This document shows positions 9,035 through 15,146 of a DNA stretch of 15,146 bases, piece after piece. The position numbers and the translations under genes are program-made. The notes beneath the pieces are model-generated. The model was not told the DNA's origin. It was given only the letters and a program-made list of their open reading frames with translations, and did not search any database. Positions within the stretch are counted from its first letter, which is position 1; every line of letters begins with the position of its first letter. Source of the stretch: Bacteroidota bacterium (lineage in GTDB: Bacteria > Bacteroidota > Bacteroidia > Cytophagales > Cyclobacteriaceae); the NCBI GenBank assembly GCA_023431285.1, contig JAEYXN010000083.1:1-15146 (forward strand), read 5' to 3'.

Positions 9035-9067
9035 AAAAGACTTCACGATGAGTGAAGTCTTTTTATT
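9035..9067 (+). terminator. Strong intrinsic terminator between the regulator and rhaEW
   Basis: A perfect 12-bp stem (AAAAGACTTCAC, 9035-9046; loop GATGA; GTGAAGTCTTTT, 9052-9063) is followed by TATTT on the plus strand. It starts 24 nt after the regulator stop. On the minus strand the stem ends in CTTTTCCCC, so it may also stop transcripts from rhaEW, whose stop codon is 54 nt away. Confidence 0.92.
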
Positions 9068-9117
9068 TCGAGCTATGTCGGATAATGCTTATAAAGCAAT
9101 ATCAACATTCGAAGAAA

Positions 9118-11235
9118 TTATCTTGGGAAGGATGGTGCAAGGCCTCCGTCAACATTCAACATGTTTCCTGTAGACTTGTTGAGTAATCCCCCAACAAATA
9201 CAAACACTGCATTGGCAACATCCGCAGGATACAAAATCTCCTTCAGCAAAGTACGGTTCGCATAGAACTGCGGAAGATCTTCCAATGGAACGCCATAAGC
9301 AGTAGCCCTGTCCTTCGCCCAGCCACTCTTCCATATCTTGCTGTCAGCAATGATTGCATCAGGGTTCACTGAATTCACCCGTATGTCATAGTCACCAAGC
9401 TCGGCAGCCATCAGTCTCGTCATGTGAAGTTGTGCAGCCTTTGCTGATCCATACCCCGCGTTCTTAGGACCCGACACAAGACCATTCTTACTGGCGATAT
9501 TCACAATATCGCCCCCAAGTCCCTGAGCCTTCATGATCTTCACGCATGCCTGCGAAACAAGGAACTGACCTTTCACCAGAATATCATAAAGGCTGTCCCA
9601 CTCCTCTTCCGTGTGTTCTGTGAAACCGCGACTGATCGAGATACCTGCATTGTTAATCACAATGTCCACTCCGCCGAACGCAAGATTCACTTTTGCGATT
9701 GCCTGCTTGATAGTATCACTCTTCGTCACATCAATGAGCGTAGTGGTATACTGGTCGTTCTTGTAGCTCTTACCAAAGTCTGCTTCTGCTTCCGCCAGTC
9801 TCTCCACGTCGTTATCACAAATAACAACGACTGCCCCCTCCCTGATGAACTTCTCTGCGATAGCCTTTCCGATTCCCCCGGCACTGCCAGTGATCAACGC
9901 GATCTTTCCAGTCAATGGTTTGTCAGGAGGCATGCGCCGAAGTTTGTCTTCCTCAAGTTGCCAGTACTCAATATCAAACGCCTCTTGTAACGGAAGGCTT
10001 ACATAGGAGGAGATGGCCTCCGCACCCTTCATCACATTGATGGCATTAATATAAAATTCAGCGGATACCCTGGCCGTTGGTTTATCCTTCGCGAAAGTAA
10101 ACATGCCCACACCAGGCCAGAGGATAACGACCGGATTGGAGTCGCGAATAGCCGGACTTCCTTGTCTCTTATGTTTTGTATAATAATCGAAATAGTACTG
10201 CCGGTATTCTTCGAACTGCGGAAGAAGAACTTTCTGCAACTCATCAACATTCCACAGAGGTGTGTTTTCAGGAACGTCAATAACGAGCGGTCGAATCTTT
10301 GTGCGAAGGAAATGATCAGGACAGCTTGTCCCCAGGGCAGCAAGACGTTCGAGATCGTTGCTATTGATGAACTCAAGGACGCGCTTGTCGTCAGCGAAAT
10401 GGCCGATCATCCTGCGATCGCTGGAACACAGACCACGAAGCACAGGACTAATGGCAGCCGCTTTCTCACGACGAACCTTCTCATCCGTTTCCTCGACGCG
10501 TTGTCCGCCGAAAGATGGTGCCTTGCGGTAATTATCTTCAAGAAACGAAGCCGCCTTCTCAATAACGTTCAGGCTATTGATATAACAGTCGTAAGAAGTT
10601 TCTCCCCACGTAAAGAGTCCATGACCGCCGAGCACAATACCTTTGATCCCAGGATTATCCTGCACACACTTTTCAAGCTTCAGTCCGAGATCAAAGCCGG
10701 GACGCTGCCACGGGATCCATGCAAGCATGCCGTCGAATAGATCCTTCACAATCCGCTCACCATCTTTTGCCGCAGCTAAAGCGATGAGCGCATCAGGATG
10801 CAGGTGATCAATATGTGTGAAAGGAAGAAATGCATGCAGTGGCGTGTCGATGGATGGCGCCTTGGAGTTAAGATCGTAGATACAATGATAAAGCAAGCCC
10901 ACCATTTCATCCTCGTACTGGAGACCGCGATAACGGTTCTTGAGTGCGTGAAGGCGATCAAGGTAAAGACCCGCCAATCCCTGACGTGTTAGTGTCCCTA
11001 TGTCGCCACCCGAACCTTTCACCCACATGATGTTCTTCGGCTCACCGGTAAGAGGATCCTTCTCCACTGTCTTACAGCTGGTATTCCCTCCGCCATAGTT
11101 GGTAATCCTGAGATCGGCCCCCAGAATATTGGACCTGTAGATCAATAAATCGATTTCATTCGTGAGTTTCTCAGCTTTTGCCTCATCCCACAGGTAAGAA
11201 ACGTGCTTGTACCCTTGCACTTCGACTGACGACAT
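9118..11235 (-). CDS. rhaEW: Bifunctional L-rhamnulose-1-phosphate aldolase / L-lactaldehyde dehydrogenase
   Basis: 705 residues, the expected length for this two-domain fusion. Residues 25-435 are a class II (AraD-like) aldolase domain: GGGNTS (48-53), KGSGGD (73-78), the metal-binding region HIDHLHP (141-147) and GGHG with His205. Residues 443-705 are a short-chain dehydrogenase: nucleotide-binding TGSAGGIG (449-456), NNAG (528-531), catalytic Ser582, Tyr595 and Lys599 (YGSAK), and the C-terminal NVDGG. In characterised RhaEW enzymes the first domain cleaves rhamnulose-1-phosphate to dihydroxyacetone phosphate and L-lactaldehyde, and the second oxidises lactaldehyde to lactate with NAD. Cytoplasmic, no signal peptide. 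It stands alone here: isomerase and kinase genes are absent from the window. All catalytic motifs look intact. An aldolase for a related 6-deoxy-ketose phosphate cannot be excluded. Confidence 0.93.
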   Translation of the reverse strand: MSSVEVQGYKHVSYLWDEAKAEKLTNEIDLLIYRSNILGADLRITNYGGGNTSCKTVEKDPLTGEPKNIMWVKGSGGDIGTLTRQGLAGLYLDRLHALKNRYRGLQYEDEMVGLLYHCIYDLNSKAPSIDTPLHAFLPFTHIDHLHPDALIALAAAKDGERIVKDLFDGMLAWIPWQRPGFDLGLKLEKCVQDNPGIKGIVLGGHGLFTWGETSYDCYINSLNVIEKAASFLEDNYRKAPSFGGQRVEETDEKVRREKAAAISPVLRGLCSSDRRMIGHFADDKRVLEFINSNDLERLAALGTSCPDHFLRTKIRPLVIDVPENTPLWNVDELQKVLLPQFEEYRQYYFDYYTKHKRQGSPAIRDSNPVVILWPGVGMFTFAKDKPTARVSAEFYINAINVMKGAEAISSYVSLPLQEAFDIEYWQLEEDKLRRMPPDKPLTGKIALITGSAGGIGKAIAEKFIREGAVVVICDNDVERLAEAEADFGKSYKNDQYTTTLIDVTKSDTIKQAIAKVNLAFGGVDIVINNAGISISRGFTEHTEEEWDSLYDILVKGQFLVSQACVKIMKAQGLGGDIVNIASKNGLVSGPKNAGYGSAKAAQLHMTRLMAAELGDYDIRVNSVNPDAIIADSKIWKSGWAKDRATAYGVPLEDLPQFYANRTLLKEILYPADVANAVFVFVGGLLNKSTGNMLNVDGGLAPSFPR

Positions 11236-11278
11236 AATAAAAATTTAGGTAAAGGTCGCGATCCCCGACGGGGCAACT

Positions 11279-11322
11279 ATCCTGCACTTTCTTGAAAATA
11301 GTGGAAACCCGTTGTAATCTTT
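11279..11322 (-). promoter_or_regulatory. Conserved upstream block of rhaEW, shared with susC
   Basis: Ungapped match to 7860-7903 before susC (30/44 identical by hand count). The strongest segment is ATCCTGCACT (11279-11288), 44 nt upstream of the rhaEW start; a second is CCGTT near 11309. The orientation relative to the controlled gene is the same as at susC. Likely a regulator site or shared promoter architecture. Confidence 0.55.
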
Positions 11323-11323
11323 G
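11292..11323 (+). promoter_or_regulatory. Possible Bacteroidota-type promoter for the esterase
   Basis: TTG at 11292-11294 and TAATCTTTG at 11315-11323 are 20 bp apart. This resembles the -33 TTG / -7 TAnnTTTG promoter of Bacteroidota, except that the second element has one extra base. It would give a leader of about 115 nt and would overlap the block shared with susC. Confidence 0.25.
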
Positions 11324-11357
11324 ATATTGCTTTAATTTAAGAAAAAAAAGTATTGCG

Positions 11358-11367
11358 AACGATCGTT
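11358..11367. promoter_or_regulatory. Perfect palindrome AACGATCGTT
   Basis: A 10-bp perfect palindrome sits between the two divergent genes, just after a run of eight A. It could be an operator half-site pair, but no second copy is seen before susC. Confidence 0.3.
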
Positions 11368-11373
11368 TTCCCG

Positions 11374-11402
11374 GTACGGCACCCGACGGTACAGTACAGC
11401 AC
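11374..11402 (+). repeat. Direct repeat GTAC(G/A)GCAC with 20-bp period
   Basis: GTACGGCAC (11374-11382) and GTACAGCAC (11394-11402) differ by one base and start exactly 20 bp apart, about two helical turns. The 3' copy ends 43 nt before the esterase ATG. ACAGCAC also occurs at 7960-7966, 24 nt before the regulator ATG. Confidence 0.5.
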
Positions 11403-11445
11403 TCCGGAGACAAATATTTAAGTTCGAAACCGTCATCCTTTAGCT

Positions 11446-13167
11446 ATGCGATTACTCCTTACAACGGCTGCGGCATTGTTCCTGCAACTTTCATTTGCAC
11501 AAATTGATTACAAAGGCCTCCCACAGTGGTCGTGGGGAAAGAAAGATTCCACTGAGTACTATCTCTATACACCATCTTCGCTGCAGAAAGGCGATAAGTA
11601 TCCTTTGATGCTTTTCCTCCATGGTTGCTGCGGCGACGACTATCACGCCACGCTTCGGAATACGGTTGATCCACCGGTAAGGCTGTGGCACGACTTTGCG
11701 AATAATCAGCAGCAGCACCCTACCTTCATACTTTCACCGAAGACGTCTCGTGGATGGAAACAACACATTCCCAATCTCAAGGCCGTGATAGATAGCCTCA
11801 TCGGGACAGGAGCCGCCGACCCTCAACGCATTTACATCTCCGGCTTCTCAATGGGAGCGCAAGGCACATGGGAGTTCATTGAACAATATCCCGATTTCTT
11901 CGCGGCAGCCGTACCGATGGGTATGGACTTCAAAGGAAAAGATCCGCAGAAGTTCACAAAGGTTCCCATCTGGGCAATCCGGGGAGACAAGGACTGGTGG
12001 GCGAGACACCTGGGAACGCAGATCAAGACACTAAGGTCATTGACAATTGAGAATGCAGACTCCGCCGAATGGCATACAGGTATAAATCCAAGGCTAACCA
12101 ACTTTGAGGGTATGGGCCACGTTGTAATGTGGCCTGCAGTACGGGAACTCGACATCAGGACGTGGGTGTACTCGAAAGAGAATAATGGCAACCAATATCC
12201 TTCCGTGATCCTGAGAACGCCTTCGAATGTTGTACAAGCCCGAAGGGGTGAAGAAGTATCGGTACCATTTCAAGCACATGATCCCGATGGAAAGATCGTC
12301 TCAGTTGTGCTTGCCTATGACGGAAAGAACAGCAACGTCCCATTAACCGCAAATAGCGTTATTGTCAATGCAGCTGAAGGAGACCGACCTTTCGAACTGA
12401 GGGTCACAGACGACAAAGGCAAGACTGCTGTTGCCTCAGGAATCATACGAACTGAAGTACCCACCAGGATCAACACAACTACACTCCCGTCGGCGTGCGC
12501 AGGAGAATATTTTTCGCACCAGCTTAATGCATCGGGTAACGGAATCATTTCGTGGAAAGCCAACGGATCGCTTCCTCCCGGCATTCGTCTTTCCAATGAT
12601 GGCGTACTCTCAGGCGTTCCCGGAGCAGCGGGAAAACACTCAATAGAAGTAATGGCATCCGATGAAACCCACGATGTGGACACCCGCCGGATCGAATTTT
12701 CTGTCGACCCTAAGAAGAAGAGCGCTGTGGTGATCAATAATGTCAGGGATCACAAAGGCGATACGCTTCCGCTCTCAGTGGTCGCCGAAGGAATGTCGCC
12801 GCATGTGAGGGGCGATGATGAAGTGACTTTAAGTGGAGACCTCGGCAACTTCAAAGGACTTACGATGATCATGACCAACCCGGGTGACACATCGGCTGTA
12901 AAGGACGCATACATCCGGTTTACTACTGATGATGACGCAACCGTCTATGTAGCCTATGAGAAGCTGGACAATCTCTTTCGATCTACCATCCCGGCGTGGC
13001 TCAAAGAATACAAACCTGAAGGAAAGCTTACTGCCCAATATTATTATTACGAAGTATACTCGAAGGATTTTGCCAAAGGAGAAGTGGTGCTCCCCGACCC
13101 TCAGCGAAAAGTGAACGGGGTTAACAACAATTACTTCGTGCTGGTGAAGAAGAAGGAAAAAAAGTAA
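11446..13167 (+). CDS. Secreted alpha/beta-hydrolase esterase with Ig-like C-terminal domains
   Basis: 573 residues with a clear signal peptide (MRLLLTTAAALFLQLSFA, cleavage near 18/19). Residues 35-245 are an alpha/beta-hydrolase of the PHB-depolymerase/CE1-like type: oxyanion-hole LFLHGCCGDD (56-65), nucleophile elbow GFSMG with Ser135, likely acid Asp181 or Asp183 (RGDKDWW), and His225 (GMGHVVMW). Residues 252-335 look like an Ig-like fold (FQAHDPDGKI, LRVTDDKGKT). Residues 340-420 match the putative-Ig (He_PIG) pattern SLPPGIRLSNDGVLSGVPG. The end (about 450-570) has ATVYVAYEK, IPAWLKEY and YSKDFAKGEVVL, a pattern I associate with the tails of secreted carbohydrate-active proteins. Probable role: removal of acyl or feruloyl esters from a polysaccharide, outside the cell or in the periplasm. 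No sorting-domain tail is evident. Substrate unproven; a generic esterase or peptidase of the same fold is possible. Confidence 0.88.
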   Translation: MRLLLTTAAALFLQLSFAQIDYKGLPQWSWGKKDSTEYYLYTPSSLQKGDKYPLMLFLHGCCGDDYHATLRNTVDPPVRLWHDFANNQQQHPTFILSPKTSRGWKQHIPNLKAVIDSLIGTGAADPQRIYISGFSMGAQGTWEFIEQYPDFFAAAVPMGMDFKGKDPQKFTKVPIWAIRGDKDWWARHLGTQIKTLRSLTIENADSAEWHTGINPRLTNFEGMGHVVMWPAVRELDIRTWVYSKENNGNQYPSVILRTPSNVVQARRGEEVSVPFQAHDPDGKIVSVVLAYDGKNSNVPLTANSVIVNAAEGDRPFELRVTDDKGKTAVASGIIRTEVPTRINTTTLPSACAGEYFSHQLNASGNGIISWKANGSLPPGIRLSNDGVLSGVPGAAGKHSIEVMASDETHDVDTRRIEFSVDPKKKSAVVINNVRDHKGDTLPLSVVAEGMSPHVRGDDEVTLSGDLGNFKGLTMIMTNPGDTSAVKDAYIRFTTDDDATVYVAYEKLDNLFRSTIPAWLKEYKPEGKLTAQYYYYEVYSKDFAKGEVVLPDPQRKVNGVNNNYFVLVKKKEKK

Positions 13168-13192
13168 TTTCCATCTTCTAAACAGTTGCTCA

Positions 13193-13606
13193 ATGAATCA
13201 GATCTCCTACCAGGTGGAAAAGAATCTTTCACCTACAGAGTTCCGCCAGGTCCTTGTTGAATCCACCCTTGGGGAACGACGCCCAGTTGACGATATGAAA
13301 AGGATTCAGGCGATGGTTGATAACGCAAACCTGATCGTGACGGCAAGGCTCGATGGACACCTGGTCGGCGTATCAAGGGCGGTCTCTGACTTTTCGTTCT
13401 GCACCTATCTGTCGGATCTGGCGGTACACAAACAATATCAACACCAGGGAATCGGCAAAGAACTGATCCGTCAAACGAAGCTTGCTGCGCCATTGGCCAA
13501 GTTAATTCTTCTGTCAGCCCCGGCCGCAGTGAACTACTATCCGAAGATCGGCATGATGAGGCACGAGCACTGCTACTTCATCGACTCAGCAGAAGACTTG
13601 AAATGA
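13193..13606 (+). CDS. Small GNAT-family N-acetyltransferase
   Basis: 137 residues, about the size of a single GNAT domain. The acetyl-CoA-binding motif A is visible as YLSDLAVHKQYQHQGIGKEL, with the Q-x-x-G-x-G signature at residues 83-88. Strand beta4 precedes it, and ILLSAPAAVNYYPKIGM (105-121) follows as the usual C-terminal helix and strand with Tyr115/Tyr116. The start is 25 nt after the esterase stop, so the two are probably co-transcribed. The reading frame ends 7 nt before the stop codon of the convergent receptor gene, with no terminator between. The substrate (amine, amino acid or protein) cannot be inferred, and there is no obvious functional tie to glycan use. Confidence 0.92.
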   Translation: MNQISYQVEKNLSPTEFRQVLVESTLGERRPVDDMKRIQAMVDNANLIVTARLDGHLVGVSRAVSDFSFCTYLSDLAVHKQYQHQGIGKELIRQTKLAAPLAKLILLSAPAAVNYYPKIGMMRHEHCYFIDSAEDLK

Positions 13607-13613
13607 GCTTCCG

Positions 13614-15146
13614 TTAGAAAGAGATTCTCAGAGTTCCCCCGGCATTTCTCGGCTCACCCAAGTGTACCGCGCCGAAATCGTACGCGTACGAGATGTATTG
13701 TTCATCACCCAGGTTCCGCCCCCAGAAGCTCAGCTCGAATCGTTTGTACATCACACCCGCTCTTGCGTGAAGCAGCGTGTATGGCGACTGTGAGATCGTA
13801 TTGGCGAGATCAAAATACAGTTCTCCTGTATGCGCCAGCTCGCCGCGTACAAAAGCTCCAAACGCAGAGTTCTTTGGTTTGTAGGTGTATTGCGCAGCCA
13901 GTCTTGATGTTGTAGAAGGTGTAAAGATCTGCTTGTTCCCCTCCAGATTAACAGCTTCTCCTGCCTGAGAAAGATTCAGTTCCTGATATTCTGAACGTGT
14001 GAGACCAAAATTATAGTCGAAGCTAAGTCCACGCAGCGGAGTATAAGACAGCTCTGCCTCCACGCCGGTAGTCTGCAACTCACCTGTGTTACGGATAACA
14101 GTGATCGCGTCTGGTAAGATCAGCGTTGGCACCTGTGCATCCATCACGTTCACATAGAACAAGGACACGTTCAGCTGCAGACGATTTTCCAGCAACATGT
14201 TCTTCGATCCTATCTCGAAATTATTACTGAACTCAGGATTGTACGCCATCAGCGGCGGCTGCGATGGATCAGAAGAGAGTTGAGTTAAACCACCTGTGCG
14301 AAAACCTCTCGCGTAGCTACCATAAACAGTGGACCTTTCATTGAATTCATATTGCATACTGACCTTAGGTGACACTGCTGAAAAATCAATAGTTCCCGTA
14401 GTCCTGGGTACCATCTCAAATGCGTCAGGACTTCCATCAGGTTGAAACTCTCCCCCCACAGATTGCTTTCTCTTCTCATAGTCGTACCGTATACCTGCCG
14501 TTGCGGAAAGTCGCGGTGTAAGCTTATAAGTTGCCTGACCATAGAACGCAATCCCTTTGTTAACGCCTTCGGTAGTATTGATGATCGAGAAGTTCTTGTC
14601 ATCCATTCCCATCAAATCGGCATTCTCTCCAAACCTTGTAGCTTGTTTAACAGGATTATCCTGCAGGAACAGATAAGTACCCGCAGTCCAGTTCAGTTTC
14701 CGGTCTTCCGTGTCGGGAGAAGATACTTTCAACTCCTGCGTGAGCACCTGTACAAAATTCCACGACTTACCGTAATCATTGATAATGGTGATCATATCCA
14801 GGGGAGAGAAATCGCCGTCCAGTGGCTGGTCATAGTAGCGATGGTTTGATTGGTAACTCGTCAATGAAGTCACGTTAATCCTTCCTGTATTGTAAGCTAC
14901 CTTCAAAGAAGAGTTGATCGAATTATCGATGAGCGTACCGGTGGCGTTCTGGTTCACCGTATAAGGAAGCTCATTTGCTTCATCGAGATAGCTAAGTCCG
15001 AAGGAACCGTCATTCCGATGCGCATGATGTTTGAAGTTCAGACTTACCACCCATGGCTGCGACGGTTTGAATGTCAGGTAATAATTACCAGTGAAACTGT
15101 TGCGTGAGTCGAAATCAGAATTGGTCATCCTGTTATCATAGTAACC
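13614..15146 (-). CDS. TonB-dependent outer-membrane receptor, C-terminal part (N-terminus outside window)
   Basis: About 510 residues are visible. The frame is still open at the right edge (GYYDNR precedes the first visible Met at 15128), so signal peptide, TonB box and plug lie beyond the window. What remains is barrel: SLTSYQSNHRYYD, LTQELKVSSP, LNWTAGTYLF, KLTPRLSATAGIRYDYEKRK, YGSYARGFRTGGLTQ, NFEIGSKNMLLENRLQLNVS and a final strand ending in LRISF with the usual aromatic last residue. These patterns match the general iron-complex/vitamin type receptor family (COG1629-like), not SusC, and no SusD partner follows. Ligand unknown: siderophores, haem, cobalamin or small glycans are all transported by relatives. 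It is convergent with the GNAT gene, and its transcription unit is separate from the esterase genes. Confidence 0.92.
   Translation of the reverse strand, partial: GYYDNRMTNSDFDSRNSFTGNYYLTFKPSQPWVVSLNFKHHAHRNDGSFGLSYLDEANELPYTVNQNATGTLIDNSINSSLKVAYNTGRINVTSLTSYQSNHRYYDQPLDGDFSPLDMITIINDYGKSWNFVQVLTQELKVSSPDTEDRKLNWTAGTYLFLQDNPVKQATRFGENADLMGMDDKNFSIINTTEGVNKGIAFYGQATYKLTPRLSATAGIRYDYEKRKQSVGGEFQPDGSPDAFEMVPRTTGTIDFSAVSPKVSMQYEFNERSTVYGSYARGFRTGGLTQLSSDPSQPPLMAYNPEFSNNFEIGSKNMLLENRLQLNVSLFYVNVMDAQVPTLILPDAITVIRNTGELQTTGVEAELSYTPLRGLSFDYNFGLTRSEYQELNLSQAGEAVNLEGNKQIFTPSTTSRLAAQYTYKPKNSAFGAFVRGELAHTGELYFDLANTISQSPYTLLHARAGVMYKRFELSFWGRNLGDEQYISYAYDFGAVHLGEPRNAGGTLRISF

Larger units (their letters stand above)
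11236..11445. promoter_or_regulatory. Divergent control region between rhaEW and the esterase
   Basis: This 210-bp non-coding space holds the promoters of rhaEW (minus) and the esterase gene (plus). It contains the block shared with susC (11279-11322), a small GC hairpin in the rhaEW leader (CCCC-GAC-GGGG, 11263-11273), a perfect palindrome AACGATCGTT (11358-11367) next to an A-tract, and a pair of GTAC(G/A)GCAC repeats 20 bp apart (11374 and 11394). Confidence 0.6.

Noticed and set aside
9084..9100. Small hairpin TGCTT-ATA-AAGCA as the rhaEW terminator
   Set aside because: Only 5 bp with a 3-nt loop and no T-run; the 12-bp stem at 9035-9063 is a far better candidate.
10162..10740. 192-codon open frame on the plus strand opposite rhaEW
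   Set aside because: Antisense to the conserved aldolase domain, with no motif or plausible start signal.
13614..15146. The right-hand receptor as a second SusC
   Set aside because: The barrel motifs are of the general iron-complex receptor type and no SusD follows its 3' end; the plug that would decide is outside the window.
1..15146. CRISPR array, mobile element, toxin-antitoxin or phage-defence module
   Set aside because: I see no regularly spaced repeats, transposase, integrase or small paired genes; every long segment is explained by ordinary metabolic, transport or regulatory genes.

Overview
The window reads as chromosomal DNA of a Bacteroidota bacterium, most likely a Cytophagales-type polysaccharide degrader. 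The basis is a SusC/RagA TonB-linked receptor next to a SusD lipoprotein, a very large FG-GAP/UnbV surface protein, start codons mostly without a strong Shine-Dalgarno sequence, and secreted enzymes with Ig-like tails. A genus cannot be fixed from the sequence alone. No RNA gene, CRISPR array, insertion sequence or prophage is visible.

Layout, left to right. (1) 2-2794 (+): a 5'-truncated, Asp-rich FG-GAP/VCBS protein with an UnbV/ASPIC domain. (2) 2984-7789 (-): susC then susD, 18 nt apart, closed by a strong intrinsic terminator at 2927-2957. (3) 7991-9010 (+): a GntR-type regulator with a LacI/PBP-like sensor domain, divergent from susC. (4) 9118-11235 (-): rhaEW, a two-domain rhamnulose-1-phosphate aldolase / lactaldehyde dehydrogenase, convergent with the regulator across a perfect 12-bp stem terminator. 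(5) 11446-13606 (+): a secreted alpha/beta-hydrolase esterase with Ig-like domains, followed 25 nt later by a small GNAT acetyltransferase. (6) 13614-15146 (-): the C-terminal part of a classical (non-SusC) TonB-dependent receptor.

Working model (inference): the locus is a polysaccharide utilisation locus without a recognisable glycoside hydrolase in view. SusC/SusD import an oligosaccharide, the secreted esterase may de-esterify the polymer, RhaEW splits rhamnulose-1-phosphate and oxidises the lactaldehyde, and the GntR protein senses the sugar. The main support is a block of about 44 bp upstream of both susC and rhaEW, 68% identical without gaps and in the same orientation. The two divergent intergenic regions also carry six CNGCAC boxes, all in one orientation. 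Together these suggest one regulon linking glycan uptake to rhamnose catabolism. The other rhamnose genes (isomerase, kinase, permease) are not in the window.

All intergenic stretches are under 300 bp (189, 201, 107 and 210 bp for the larger ones) and are described below.
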